Shown: positions 1 through 10,286 of the stretch, in pieces
Numbering within the stretch: position 1 is the first letter of the stretch
Layout: each line of letters opens with the position of its first letter
Origin: Globodera rostochiensis
Taxonomy: Eukaryota; Nematoda; Chromadorea; Rhabditida; Heteroderidae
Direction: 5' to 3'
DNA: 64,000 bases
NCBI GenBank assembly: GCA_018350325.1
Contig: JAEVLN010000035.1
Location: forward strand, 494,361 to 558,360
Program-made: the position numbers and the translations under genes
The notes under the pieces: model-generated
Seen by the model: only the letters and a program-made list of their open reading frames with translations
Database searches by the model: none
Told to the model about the DNA's origin: nothing

Positions 1-316
1 CAATTTTTCATAATAAAAATAAGTGTTACGACTTTAATATTAAAATTATTGTGATTAAAGAAAGTTTATTGGTGATTATTGTTTTGTTAAACATTATGAA
101 TTAATTATATTTAATATTATGAACAATGATGTTAGAGCGTTGTTGATGAATAATATTGTTAGGAGCCACTGCCTAAAATTCTTTTAACAAGTTTATGCTT
201 AGGCATAACTTGCGTGTTCGAATTCCTACGACAGTTTGTCAAAAGCCACCGATTGAATATGAGAAGAAACTTGTAGGCTTTATTCTTTACATTCAGCGGC
301 AGCGTCAAACCCGGAG

Positions 317-358
317 GTCAACCCTATATTTTTTTCTAAATTGTTACAATTGTTTCAG
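317..358 (+). other. 42-nt spliceosomal intron in pogo relic
   Basis: GTCAAC at the 5' end, a T-rich tract, and TTTCAG at the 3' end. Removal joins CCCGGAG to GTTGCACAAA and recreates the conserved PGGCTK of pogo-like transposases, which is good evidence that the intron is real. It gives the clearest view of splice signals in this genome. Confidence 0.65.
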
Positions 359-570
359 GTTGCACAAAATTCGTCCAAGCAGCTGATGTTTGTTGGAATG
401 CACCGTTCAAGACAAAGATTCGGCAGCAGTACGAAGACTGGATGATTCATGGAGAAAAGACGACGACTTCAAGCGGCAACACACGCGCGGCACCAATGAA
501 CATTTACTTGAACTGGATTTATGAAGCTTGGGAGGGAATACCGAAAGAAAATATCTCAAAATCATTTAAA

Positions 571-624
571 GTAGGTACCCATCAAAAATTTGGTGTTTTA
601 AAGAAACAATTTCATCAAATTTAG
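571..624 (+). other. 54-nt spliceosomal intron in pogo relic
   Basis: Starts GTAGGT after the codons for SFK and ends ATTTAG before ACATGC (Thr-Cys). Joining the exons gives SFKTCGITNAFDGSED, the expected order near the C-terminus of the family. Confidence 0.65.
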
Positions 625-919
625 ACATGCGGAATAACCAATGCGTTTGACGGCTCTGAAGATGGCGAAATTCATTGCTTCAAAGAAGATGGACCGGTTC
701 CAAATAGGATGCTGCGTTTGCAACAGGCACGCGAATTGGCCGAGTTTGACTTTTTGGCGGAAGGGATTGCAGGACTTTTTGAGGAAGTTGACGTAGAGCA
801 AGACGAAGAAAATGGATTTGTTAGTGACGGATCATTGGAATTATGAATTTTGTTCAAATAAAATATTGTTATGAAAAATTCGAATTACCAATCTAGGTAA
901 ACAATTTCAAAAAATTCTA

Positions 920-1015
920 CGTTGAAAAATAGTAGCCCCCTCTCCATTTGAAGCCCCCTCTCTAATTGTAGCCCCCCCTCGAGGGGGTGTTGAAAAATAG
1001 AAGCCCCGGGGCTAC
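920..1015. repeat. GC-rich terminal region, probable right end of the pogo-like element
   Basis: Runs of AGCCCCC, a CTCGAG palindrome in a C/G tract, a repeated TTGAAAAATAG, and a 12-bp perfect palindrome AGCCCCGGGGCT just before GCTACTA. The inverted pair GTAGCCCC...GGGGCTAC ends next to a TA at 1016-1017, the target dinucleotide used by pogo and Tc1/mariner elements. The left end is not identified, so the element boundary is an inference. Confidence 0.35.
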
Positions 1016-1017
1016 TA

Positions 1018-2590
1018 ATAGGAAAAATACGGTAATTTTGCAATTATCTTATTAAAAATTTTTATGCTTTAATCGTACATTTGTTAATAAATTTTTTATC
1101 ATTATTTTGTTAAATTCGGAAAATTGATTATTTTCTCGTTAGATGTTTAAAGGGTGCATTTGAGGCCTTTAAAAACTGCGCTTTTCTTTGAAAGTTTAAG
1201 AATTTATACAGCTGCTACAATTGTTTTTTAACATAGTTTTATTTTTATGCTAATTGAGATTTATTTTTTAGAAATTTGCTACCACTGTCGCCTTACCACC
1301 GCTCGATTAGCGGAGGTCTTTTCTGCTGAATAAATTTTATAATTGCTCTGTCATCTAGGGCTCTTAAATTAACTGCAACAAAATATTGCATGGCATTGAA
1401 GGGTCAAAAATATGGCTTTTTTATGCCAGTTTTTTAAGAAATTTACAAAAAACAATCTTTTTTTTTTGAGAATTCTGCTTTACGGGGTGGGGGGTGTTTG
1501 TGGTACTAGGCGCCACCGAGAAAATTTTGAATTTTTATTATTGTTAAGAGATTTGTAACCAAAAACTTCAATTGTACAAATCAAGGGCATTTTCGTCGGG
1601 AATTCTGGATTCATTTTTTTCATCTTTTAAAAATCTCGTGCTTTTTCCGCTATTGTGCATGCACCCCATTCAGGCTACATGTTTATTAGATTATATGCAA
1701 GGTTTCAGGATTTTAATGGCCCCATAAATAATTGAAGCGAATGCTTCCTTTAATAGATTGTAGTATTTATACCTCGTCTCATCTGTCAGCATCAACGGTT
1801 TGAAGCCGCGGCTATAATTTTTTGTTTTTGTTTGGCAAACAATCTCAACATTTTTATTAATAAAATATTAAAGGGACCTATGCAATGGCACTTTGGACTT
1901 CTTTTATATAGCTAATTTTGCTTTTTGATAAATTCATTTATGCTGAAACGTTAATTACAAGCCATTTTTTAATGTATTTATTTTATTTCGTTGGTCATCA
2001 TTTGAATTGGTAGTCCGTTGATTTATTTTTACTTGATCGAGTCATTTTGTGTTTGGATTGAGTCGAAATAACCATGCACAACATACGCTGAATTGATTCC
2101 ATTTAAAATGGTCAGGACCTTATGGTTCCTTTTAACACAATTTGTGTCTTTATACGTCTTTATTTGTTATTTTTCGTAAAATAATCATTGTTTTACTTAA
2201 ATCTCTCTAATAAATTCATAATTATTTCCGGAATGAGTTTCTCACATTTAAATGCATATTAGTTATTTGGCTACAATGCTTTGGTTAATTTAGATCACAT
2301 GATTGTTAAAAACAATTTAGTATGATTAAATATTACAAAATAACCATTAATTTCAATTATTTTAAATAATTTTAATTTAACTCACAATCCCAAAACTGTT
2401 TGATAATTAAAGTTTTTGTTTTTTTTATTATTTTGACTGTATCTTGTTTATTTACTTTTATAAAATATATTTAAGAGTTGAAACAAAAAATATTATGACA
2501 TTCGTTTAAAGGAAATTATAATAAAGCTATTGAATCTAATTAACCGTTACTGTATAGTAAGGTTCATAAAACAGTGTACTTTTTGTAATT
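1018..2590. other. AT-rich, T-biased stretch with one repeat fragment, no gene recognised
   Basis: The + strand is T-rich. At about 1443-1600 lies a degraded copy of a module also present in hAT-2 (GAGAATTCTGCTTTA, a G-rich run, then AGGCGCCACCGAGAAAATT). At 1133-1180 a sequence ending in TAG and followed by ATGTTTAAAGGGTGCA resembles the one at 51814-51866. Nothing else is supportable. Confidence 0.5.
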
Positions 2591-2760
2591 TCAGAGACAC
2601 GTCGCATGCCCTGTTTCCTTCTTCGTTTAACAAATGGATGATTTCAAATATGCTTAAGTTATAAATTTTATTGTAAAATAATTTTTATAAGCTAATACAG
2701 GTTAACTTTTCAGCAATAAAAAAATTGTTATGAAAATGAGAATAAACATATTCTGGCAAA

Positions 2761-2805
2761 ATGGCTAAATGTTTGCATGAGCCAGTGTGCACGGTGATGG
2801 TTAAG
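2761..2805 (+). other. Possible first coding exon (15 codons)
   Basis: ATG in the context CAAAATGG opens a reading frame MAKCLHEPVCTVMVK that ends at AAG|GTAAAT, a good 5' splice site. Base composition here is near 50% GC against about 20% around it. No downstream exon could be matched in phase and no family is recognised. Confidence 0.2.
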
Positions 2806-3283
2806 GTAAATTATTGAAAACGCACAACTTTTTATATAAATTTATTTATTTTTTATATATTTTTTCAATTATATTGAACCCAAACTTTTAATTTGTCAGT
2901 CACATTAAATGTTTAAAATGATAAAAATAGAGATATTATAAATAAATTTCTTTCTCAATTGGAGGACATCGGAAAATTAATAAAATTTTGGAAACATAAT
3001 TAAAAATATTAGTTGTTAAAATTGGCAAATTAAGTAAATAGTAATTAAAGATAAAATTTATTAAAAACAAAAATTTAAAGTGTTATTAAAATCAAGTAAA
3101 ATAAATATATTAATGGCCGATTCGGCGATGTAAAGTTCATTTTAAAATTAATTTATTGTGCTAAACTGCAATTAATAATATATACTTTTTGAAATTACAA
3201 TGCTCTAGTTCTGTTGCCGGCATAAGGGATCACCAACTTATTGCAAATATAAAATAAGTTAATATTCAAAAAATTAAGCTAAG

Positions 3284-3466
3284 CACAAATTGAAAAATGA
3301 AAAATTCTCCCCTAAAATTACCCACACAAAGCTCGACGAAAAAAACGAGGCAGCGTGTGATGTTTTTAAACAAGAAATAAAAAATCAAAAATTATTAATG
3401 AACTCAAATTCAACTGAAACACTAACAAGGCAAAACCTGATAAAGCTGTACGAAGCTCCACAAAGA
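3284..3466 (+). other. Open frame of about 60 codons without a start codon
   Basis: A + frame reads ...KFSPKITHTKLDEKNEAACD and continues through TLTRQNLIKLYEAPQR to TGA-TAA. It lies in A-rich DNA, where stop codons should be frequent, so the length is mildly notable. There is no ATG near its 5' edge and no clear 3' splice site upstream. The opposite strand also contains splice-like CAG sites here, so strand is uncertain. Function unknown. Confidence 0.15.
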
Positions 3467-3689
3467 TGATAAAATATGCTTAGTCCTAAGTTTTGTTAAA
3501 CATTCGTTTATTAATGACTATGTTACCATTAAATAAATTTAAAAATATTAAATAATAATAGAATGTATGTGTATGCCCTTGAAAAACTAAAGTTAACTAA
3601 ATTAATTATTATTTAAAAAAATAAAAACGGAATATGCTACGCCATGCAATCAATGATTAACTTGAACAAAATGCGGCAGATTAGAAATT

Positions 3690-3860
3690 TTCCCTTTTTT
3701 TTTGCGGATTAGTTTCCTAAAACATCTTTAAGAGAGGGTGTGGGGGTTCGGCGGTGACGATAGGCGCCGCCAAGAAAACTTTTGGGATTTTTGACTAAAT
3801 CTGTTAAGAGATTTGGTCAAAAATTACAAATTTTTCTTCTTAAATTTTTTCTGCAATGTT
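3690..3860. repeat. Fragment of hAT-2-type repeat
   Basis: Contains GGCGGTGACGATAGGCGCC followed by GCCAAGAAAACTTTTGGG and TTGACTAAATCTGTTAAGAG. This matches the internal part of hAT-2 near 8690-8770 with substitutions. No termini are visible. Confidence 0.55.
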
Positions 3861-3951
3861 ATTCTTTTTTATCCTTACGCTGAGAAAAAATTCTTTTCAA
3901 AATTTTGGGGTTTTGGTTAATTAAAGAATAAATAAAAAATAAAATGATGTT

Positions 3952-4020
3952 GCGAGAGGGGCTAGAACATTAGACCCAAAATAGAATACCCTAAAAGTTT
4001 AACCACTCGGCCATTTGCGC
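3952..4020 (-). pseudogene. tRNA-Ser/Leu-like relic (or tRNA-derived repeat head)
   Basis: Read on the minus strand, a 69-nt stretch starts GCGCAAATGGCCGAGTGG, in which TGGCCGAGTGG is a perfect RNA polymerase III A-box of the Ser/Leu type. GTTCTAGCCCC lies near the end, a decayed B-box. The outer bases GCG...CGC could pair, but the rest of the acceptor stem and the T stem do not close, and no clean anticodon arm forms. It is not a working tRNA. It could be an old tRNA pseudogene or the head of a short interspersed element. Confidence 0.35.
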
Positions 4021-4321
4021 TTACTCTTGTAAATCAATTTAAGAAAGGATTAACAAATTTTCCTTCAGCAGTCAAAAAACAACAGGTTCTGTCAATCTAA
4101 TAAAAGTATGTTATAGCAACTACATTAAAAAATGACGTAAATATTTTAAAAGAATGAAAAATAAAAAATACTAAAATACATTAAAAAAGGATAAATTAAT
4201 TTTTTACATTATATAAGCATAATCATGGCGCTACCATTAAAAAAAAAATTTTGAATTTCAACCATATATATTAAAATAAAACAATTAAATACAGTAAAAA
4301 TTATAGCAACCAAAGCAGATC

Positions 4322-4353
4322 CGAATGCTGATTCGGCAGTCGAGAAGCATTCG
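4322..4353. repeat. Short perfect inverted repeat (8-bp arms)
   Basis: CGAATGCT and AGCATTCG flank a 16-nt loop in an isolated GC-richer island. It could form a small hairpin; no role is evident. Confidence 0.4.
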
Positions 4354-4359
4354 ACATTA

Positions 4360-5990
4360 TTTATACCTTAATTTTAAAAGTGATATTGTTCAAATTTTAA
4401 GATAAAAATAATTAATAATAAAAAAATAAAGAAACTTATTAAAAAATCATTTTGATTAGTCATTCAAAATTAAAAAATTTTAAAGGAAAAATTATAATAA
4501 TTAAAACATATAGTTTTAAGACTGTTGAATTGTTTATATAAATTAAAACTATTTTTGTTTTAGCGCATAATCGTTCACATTAAATAGAATGTAATGAAAA
4601 ATATTAAAAATAATTGTTAATTTAAATAAATGCGATTTAAGAGGCGTGCTTTATATCATGAAGAAAGAATCATAATGAATTAAAAAGGAAATCGCATTAT
4701 TTAACTGAAATTAAAATGTAAGTTTTAGTGCATAAAAATAACTTAGCAATTAGCAGAATTAACTAAATTTTTTATTTAATACTAAAGGTTAAAACTACAG
4801 AGGAAACAAAATGTAACAATTATTTATAATTTAAATTCCTTTGATTCAATGATTTAAAAATACTAAATTTCTGTCAATTAATAATCTGACAAAATGAGTA
4901 TATTATTATAAAGAAAATTTTAAAAATTAATTTTAACAATTTTCATACAGTAAACAATCGTAAGGTTCTTCACATCATGTCATAAAGATTCCAATCGTTT
5001 CCTGGGCAAGGAATAAAAAATAAATAAACTCTTACCCTCCTCTATTTTTATCAACAAAATAAAAAATATAAAATTTACATTAATACTTTGACTATTGATT
5101 ATACGATACAATTATTTTAAAAAATCTAAGCTACAAAATAAAATGGTTCAAATAAATAGTTCCAATTAAAAGTTTTCAGAATTTTAAAGCCGTTTTATTA
5201 AATATCAAAAAGAAAAGTTAGCTCGAACATCCTCACATTAGAACAGCGACATTGATTAACTATCTTCAAATTAAAAAAAAAATTAAATTTAGGCTTGCCA
5301 GATATTGTTCTTTTGCAGTGCAATTCACCATGATCGCAATAAATACAGAGAAAGAGCTAGAAATGGCGGTGTAATGAAACGTATCAAAAACTAAATTTAC
5401 AAAAATTTGACGCAAAGTGTAAAATTAGAAATATATAAAAAATAAATAATTGACTAAAAACGAATATATTTAATAAAATAGAAAAAATATAACATTTTTT
5501 AAAACCATTTTTGTTGAATAGAGCTTATTTATTCAATTGTAATTATTATCGTATTTTGCTAAAAAGTGAATTCAAAAAATGTTGGTAAAATTTTTCATTT
5601 AAGGAGTTACTGCAAATTTTTATTTAAATGATTGTTTTGTTTGTTTTTTGGTTGATAGCCAAATGCTTTGTTTGATTTATTATTCCTGTTTTACAATACC
5701 AATTTTTTAGTAAATACTTATATTTTTATCATCAGTTATTTCCGCGCAGGCATGCTTCATGCTCACACATTTAAAGTTACTTTATTTAAACCTTAATCAT
5801 AATGAATTTATGTTTAATGGTTATTGAAACAGTTTGTCTTAACATATTGCAATGGCCGCCACTGTCGTGGTCGGGCCTTTTTAAATGTTTTTTTAATATA
5901 TAAAAAGGGGGTTTGAAAATAAAAATATTTATAAATTTTATGAAATTATATTTACAATCACCATTTATTTTAATATAATAATTATTTTTT
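4360..5990. other. AT-rich stretch, A-biased then T-biased after about 5540, no gene recognised
   Basis: Small GC-richer islands at about 5235-5265, 5325-5385 (after TTTTGCAG), 5750-5785 (after CGCGCAG) and 5845-5875 interrupt otherwise featureless DNA. The + strand bias changes from A-rich to T-rich near 5540. Confidence 0.4.
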
Positions 5991-6001
5991 ATATATTTCA
6001 G

Positions 6002-6105
6002 CTAAAATTTGCTTCAACAAGTTCGCCCTAAGACTGCAGATCCAGCAAGTTCAAGTGCAGCGCGTTAATGTGCGTAAACTTAAACCATGTATAAAATTTT
6101 ATTAA
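6002..6105 (+). other. Exon-like island, possible terminal exon (33 codons)
   Basis: Preceded by ATATTTCAG. In the phase that skips two bases, the frame reads KICFNKFALRLQIQQ and VQVQRVN, then runs on to TAA at 6103-6105. The first 65 bp are near 45% GC. The gene is not recognised. The T-rich strand has few stops, so openness alone proves little; the CAG edge is the main support. Confidence 0.2.
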
Positions 6106-7150
6106 GCTTTTGTAAAAATGCAAATTTAAAAGGACATATTCGAAATTTTGTAATTAACTTTAACGGTTTTTTTTTCAAAGTTAATTACTTTTGTTGGTTA
6201 TTATGTTTGATTACAATATTTACTTTGTGATTACGTTTAAGAATAAATAGTTCATTTGCATTTGAAATGGAATTTGTCAGCAATTCTTTGGGGGATTTAT
6301 CCGATTTTTTAAAATTTGTTTCTTTTATAAAGTTTTGATTCCGTATTTGTGAATTTCTTTTTCTTCAATTTTTTTAAAATAAAAAGATAAAACCTCTCTT
6401 GGATAAAACATTTTAATATAAAAACGAAATACAATATATGTTATTAAAATTCTTTTTATATTTTTTACACTTTGTGATTGCTTCAGTAAATAAATTTTTT
6501 TATTATTTTTGACGACAAAAGTTTTTCTAGCTCAGTCCGCAATGCAATTTATTGGAGTATAAAAATGTGTGAAGAATATTTTGTTTTTAATTCCTATTTT
6601 GTTGATTATGCCAACTTTCGCTTTTATGTCTTAATAAAATTTATATTATTTAATTTTATATTTAGTCTTAAATTATAAACAGGTATTACGGCTTATATAA
6701 AGGTCATCAATTCGTTCTTTCATATTTTGTTGTCAAATTTAATACTCGATTGGCTCTGTTCTGTCACCAATCATGGGGGACGTCATGCACCCGTGTCCAT
6801 AAATCTTTTTACTAAAAATTTTCAACGTTTATAGTTTATAAACTTTTATTATTTTTTATAAAGTCCATTCATTACTTATATAAGTTTAAATTTTTTGTTT
6901 AATTTATGAAAGTCAGTTTTATTTTGATTTTATTTGTATTAATACTTAGTCCATATAATAACAATTTTGACACATTTTATTTTATTACGATTTTGACACG
7001 GCGCGGGTTGTAACAGACGTTGATATATTTAGACATCATACAAAGTTTTTTTAGAACAAAAAATATGGTAGAATTTTTTGTTGTAATTAAAATTATATAA
7101 AGATTTTTTTATCGATACTTGAGCGTGAGTTGGTTATTATCTAAGTGCAG

Positions 7151-7263
7151 CCGACGCTTCAAATGTACAATATCCACCCAAGGCTTGGAAAACCCAGCTT
7201 ATCACCACTATCAAGAACATTCAGTTAAATGAAGCTTTTCAAATATTAAATTCGCTTTTTTAA
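7151..7263 (+). other. Exon-like island, possible terminal exon (36 codons)
   Basis: Starts right after AAGTGCAG. One frame reads DASNVQYPPKAWKTQL and ITTIKNIQLNEAF, then TAA at 7261-7263. The first 75 bp are clearly GC-richer than the flanks. No family recognised; no upstream partner exon identified. Confidence 0.2.
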
Positions 7264-8095
7264 TTTGTTGTTTATTACAATAAGTGTTGTTTAATACTTG
7301 CAATAAATAATAATATATTTGAATTTAAAAAACAATTAAAAATAAAATATCACAGTTGATTATCTCATTTATTGACTTTGTTATTTAACTTTTTTGAAGA
7401 AATTTTTTTAGTTTGTTTTAATATATAAATAAATATAATAAATTTGGTACTGGTTTGACATTATCACACTCGTTAAAGTCGCACCATAATTTGGTATTTT
7501 TCATAATTATTTCGTTATTACAATTAAAATTTACAAATTGCAAAATTTTGATCTTCAATTTGATTGAATTATTTGTTTTTATTTTTTTTTAACGTTTCGT
7601 GTTTACATAACTAAATCTTTTATAATTTAGTTTTACCAGCTGTCTTGATTGCTTGATTTGAGTATTTTCAATAAATTTACATTTGGCCATATTATTGTTG
7701 TTTAAATAAAAATGAGTTGTTTGGTTCAATTCTAATTTATAATTTCTTTATTGACGGAAAATTTGACAAAATTAATCAATAGTTTGAATGGCATTTGCTT
7801 TCAGACTCATAAAAGTGCATAATTGTGTTTAATAAAAAACTTATCTAATTGTTTAAAAATATCAAATTTATAACGTTAGCATAAAAATTAAGAGTAAAAA
7901 TTGAGACTATAAAAAAAGTATATTTATAATAAAAATACAAAATAGCAAAAATATTGCGTGAAATTATATAAACAAATTGTAATTAAATCTTAAGATCAAA
8001 TCTGAATTTATTTCATCATTGAATTTAATTAACTAATTACGTCATCAAAAATTTAAAAAAACTGTTACAATAATCAAAAATAATAAACTTTAAAT

Positions 8096-8103
8096 CTTGT
8101 AAG
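8096..8103. repeat. Left target-site duplication of hAT-2
   Basis: CTTGTAAG, repeated exactly at 9193-9200 on the other side of the element. Eight-base duplications are the hallmark of hAT insertion. Confidence 0.85.
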
Positions 8104-9192
8104 TAGTGTTGGACAAGACAGGATATTATCCGGGTCCCCCGGATAGCGGTTCCACCGGTTCCTTGACACCCGGATACCGGTACCGGATAGTAATTTACAG
8201 CCGGATATCCGTCCGGATACTCATAATTTTGAATTTTTGAAAATACTAATTAAAATTTTATAAAAAATCAAATTTCACGCAATTTTAGCCAGAAAGTAAA
8301 TAAATGCATAAAATAAACAATAAAATCAAATTCAATCAAGTTGGATAGTTAATTCATTTGTCAATAACTCTTCTATATCTGAAACAGGCTTGGTCAAACC
8401 AAACCCAGGAAATGAGGGGAGGCGGCTGATTCAAAAAAAAAAAATTCGATTTTAAGTGTGCATTTTTTTGCTTTTATTGCATTTTTGTTAAGCAATTTTG
8501 AGAAAAATGTCCGATTTTAAGTGGTGTTTTTGGTATTTATTTCATTTTTCTTAAACTTTTTTTTTTTGAAAATTTAGATTTTGGTAAACTTTTTAGAATT
8601 TTAACCTTTTGTTATAAAAATTTGTATTAAAATTCGTATTTGCCGATCGAGTTTTTTTTTTTTGAGAATTCTGCTTTATTTTTGGGAGGAAGCGGCGGTG
8701 CCGATAGGCGCCGCCGAGAAAATTTTGAATTTTTGACTCAATTTGTTAAAAGATTTGCAACCATAAATTTTGAAAATATGGCAATTTTTTGAAGCTTTTA
8801 AGAATGGGAGGGGTCGGCGGTTTCGACAAACTCGAAATTAGCGCAATTATAATTTTTAAAGAAAATTTGAGCAATTTGTTGAGGAAGCCAAATATTTTGT
8901 GAAATTAACTAATTATAAAAACTAATTACAGAAGCCCGTATCTCTCTATTTAATTTTAATAGGAAATGGCAAATTGTCGCGCAAAATTCAAAAATTTTAC
9001 TAGTGCTAACACCATCAAAAAAAAAATCTTTTCGAAAAAATAGCACCATTAGGGGTGCTTAACCCGCCCGGATCCAACCCCCGGATACCGGGTATCCCGG
9101 ATCCTGGACACCCGTATACCGGTCCAGGATAATTTGTCCAAAACACCCGGATACCGGTCCCGGTTCCGGATACCCGTTCTTGTCCAACCCTA
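8104..9192. mobile_element. hAT-2, complete non-autonomous hAT element (1089 bp)
   Basis: Left end TAGTGTTGGACAAG; the right end reads TAGGGTTGGACAAG on the other strand (13 of 14 identical). The element is flanked by perfect 8-bp duplications CTTGTAAG. Both subterminal regions carry clusters of CCGGATACCGG-type motifs, the likely transposase-binding repeats, and give the ends unusually high GC. The interior is AT-rich with one GGCGCC-containing module and no open frame of useful length, so a transposase must come from elsewhere. The TIR start and 8-bp duplication match the hAT superfamily. Parts recur at 9580-10286 (inverted), 3690-3860 and 1443-1600. Confidence 0.85.
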
Positions 9193-9200
9193 CTTGTAAG
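9193..9200. repeat. Right target-site duplication of hAT-2
   Basis: CTTGTAAG, identical to the copy at 8096-8103. Confidence 0.85.
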
Positions 9201-9579
9201 GAAAAAAGCAAATTACAATAAAATAAAACTTCAATTTAAAAAAATAAAAACCGAACTTTTAAATAGCTAGCATCCGTAAGCCATAAAGTATACACTTTCA
9301 AATTTTAAAATAATTATTTTGATATGTAAAATAATAAATATTAAAAAAAATCAGCTATCAAACCCTAAGCAAAATCAATAATACGCAAAATACAAATAAT
9401 GAATACAATGCGACAATGAACAGGGAGGGGAAAACCAAAACTCAGCGAGGTTTGCTGCAGTTTGGTAATTATTTGTGTCTTTAAACAACATTATTTTTAA
9501 ACATTTTACATTTTTTTTTGCTTTTTTGACAACTTTTCTTCCACTGTTAGATTAAGTATTACTTTTGTTATCTGTCTGT

Positions 9580-10286
9580 GGGTTGGATCCGGGCGGGTTA
9601 AGCACCCCTAATGGTGGTATTTTTCAGGGATTTTTTTTTGTTTATGCTGTTAGAGCTAGTAAAATTTTTGAATTTTGCGTGACATTTTGCCATTTCCTAT
9701 TTAAAATTAAATAGAGAAATATGGGCTTCTGTAATTTATTTTTTATAATTAGTTACCAATTTCACAAAACATTTGGCTTTCTCAACAAAAATTGCTCAAA
9801 TTTTCTTTAAAAATTGTACATTGCGCTATAAATTCAAAAAGCGCCAATCCTATTCAAAAAATTGCTATATTAAAACTTTTGGTTGCAAATCTCTTAACAA
9901 ATCGGAGCGAAAAAAATTTTCTCGGCGGTGCCTATCGGCATCGCCGACCCCCGCACACCAGCAGAAATAAAGCAAAATTCTCCAAAAAAACTCGATCGGC
10001 AAATATCAAATTATACAATTTTTATAACAAAAATGTAAAAATTCTAAAAAGTTTACCAAAAATCTAAATTTTCCAAAAAAAAAAAGTTTAAGATAAATGC
10101 AATAAAAAAAAAAATCCTTTAAAATCAAATTTTTTGGGGAACAATTCTTTAAGAAAAATAAAAAACAAGCACCACTAAAAATCGAACCTTTTTCTCAAAA
10201 ATAACAAAAATGCAAAAAATGCACCCCTAAAATCGAATTTATTTTGAATCAGCCCCCTCCCCAAGATTCCTGGGCACGCCTTGACC
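9580..10286 (-). mobile_element. Inverted, truncated copy of hAT-2 interior
   Basis: On the minus strand this segment follows hAT-2 from about 8392 to 9089, in inverse order: GGTTGGATCCGGGCGGGTTAAG at its left edge corresponds to 9048-9089, and the AATCAGCCCCCTCCCC end corresponds to 8400-8430. Both hAT termini are missing. Identity looks roughly 80-85% by eye with several indels. Open frames of 65 and 91 codons inside it are chance frames. With the complete element it forms an inverted pair with about 700-bp arms and a 490-bp spacer. Confidence 0.75.

Larger units (their letters stand above)
195..846 (+). pseudogene. pogo/Tigger-like (CENP-B/jerky type) transposase relic, catalytic core deleted
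   Basis: Seen: about 195-309 encodes a CENP-B-type helix-turn-helix segment (LRVRIPTTVCQKPP, then YEKKLVGFILYIQRQRQ). The coding then jumps straight to the C-terminal end of a DDE_1-type transposase: PGG split by an intron, then CTKFVQAADVCWNAPF, KIRQQYEDWM, and later DGSEDGEIHCF. Exons are about 195-316, 359-570 and 625-846 (TGA stop). Introns 317-358 (42 nt) and 571-624 (54 nt) have GT...AG ends and restore the family reading PGGCTK and SFKTCGIT. Known: full-length relatives carry roughly 200 residues of DDE catalytic core between these two parts; here all of it is absent. The PGG codons (310-315) are in a different frame from the helix-turn-helix, so the join is out of frame and no transposase can be made. 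Inference: internally deleted, non-autonomous copy. An AATAAA-like polyadenylation signal follows at about 859. Confidence 0.75.

Noticed and set aside
9773..10067. 65- and 91-codon ORFs in the inverted hAT-2 copy
   Set aside because: Low-complexity frames within a non-coding element interior; not kept in the complete copy.
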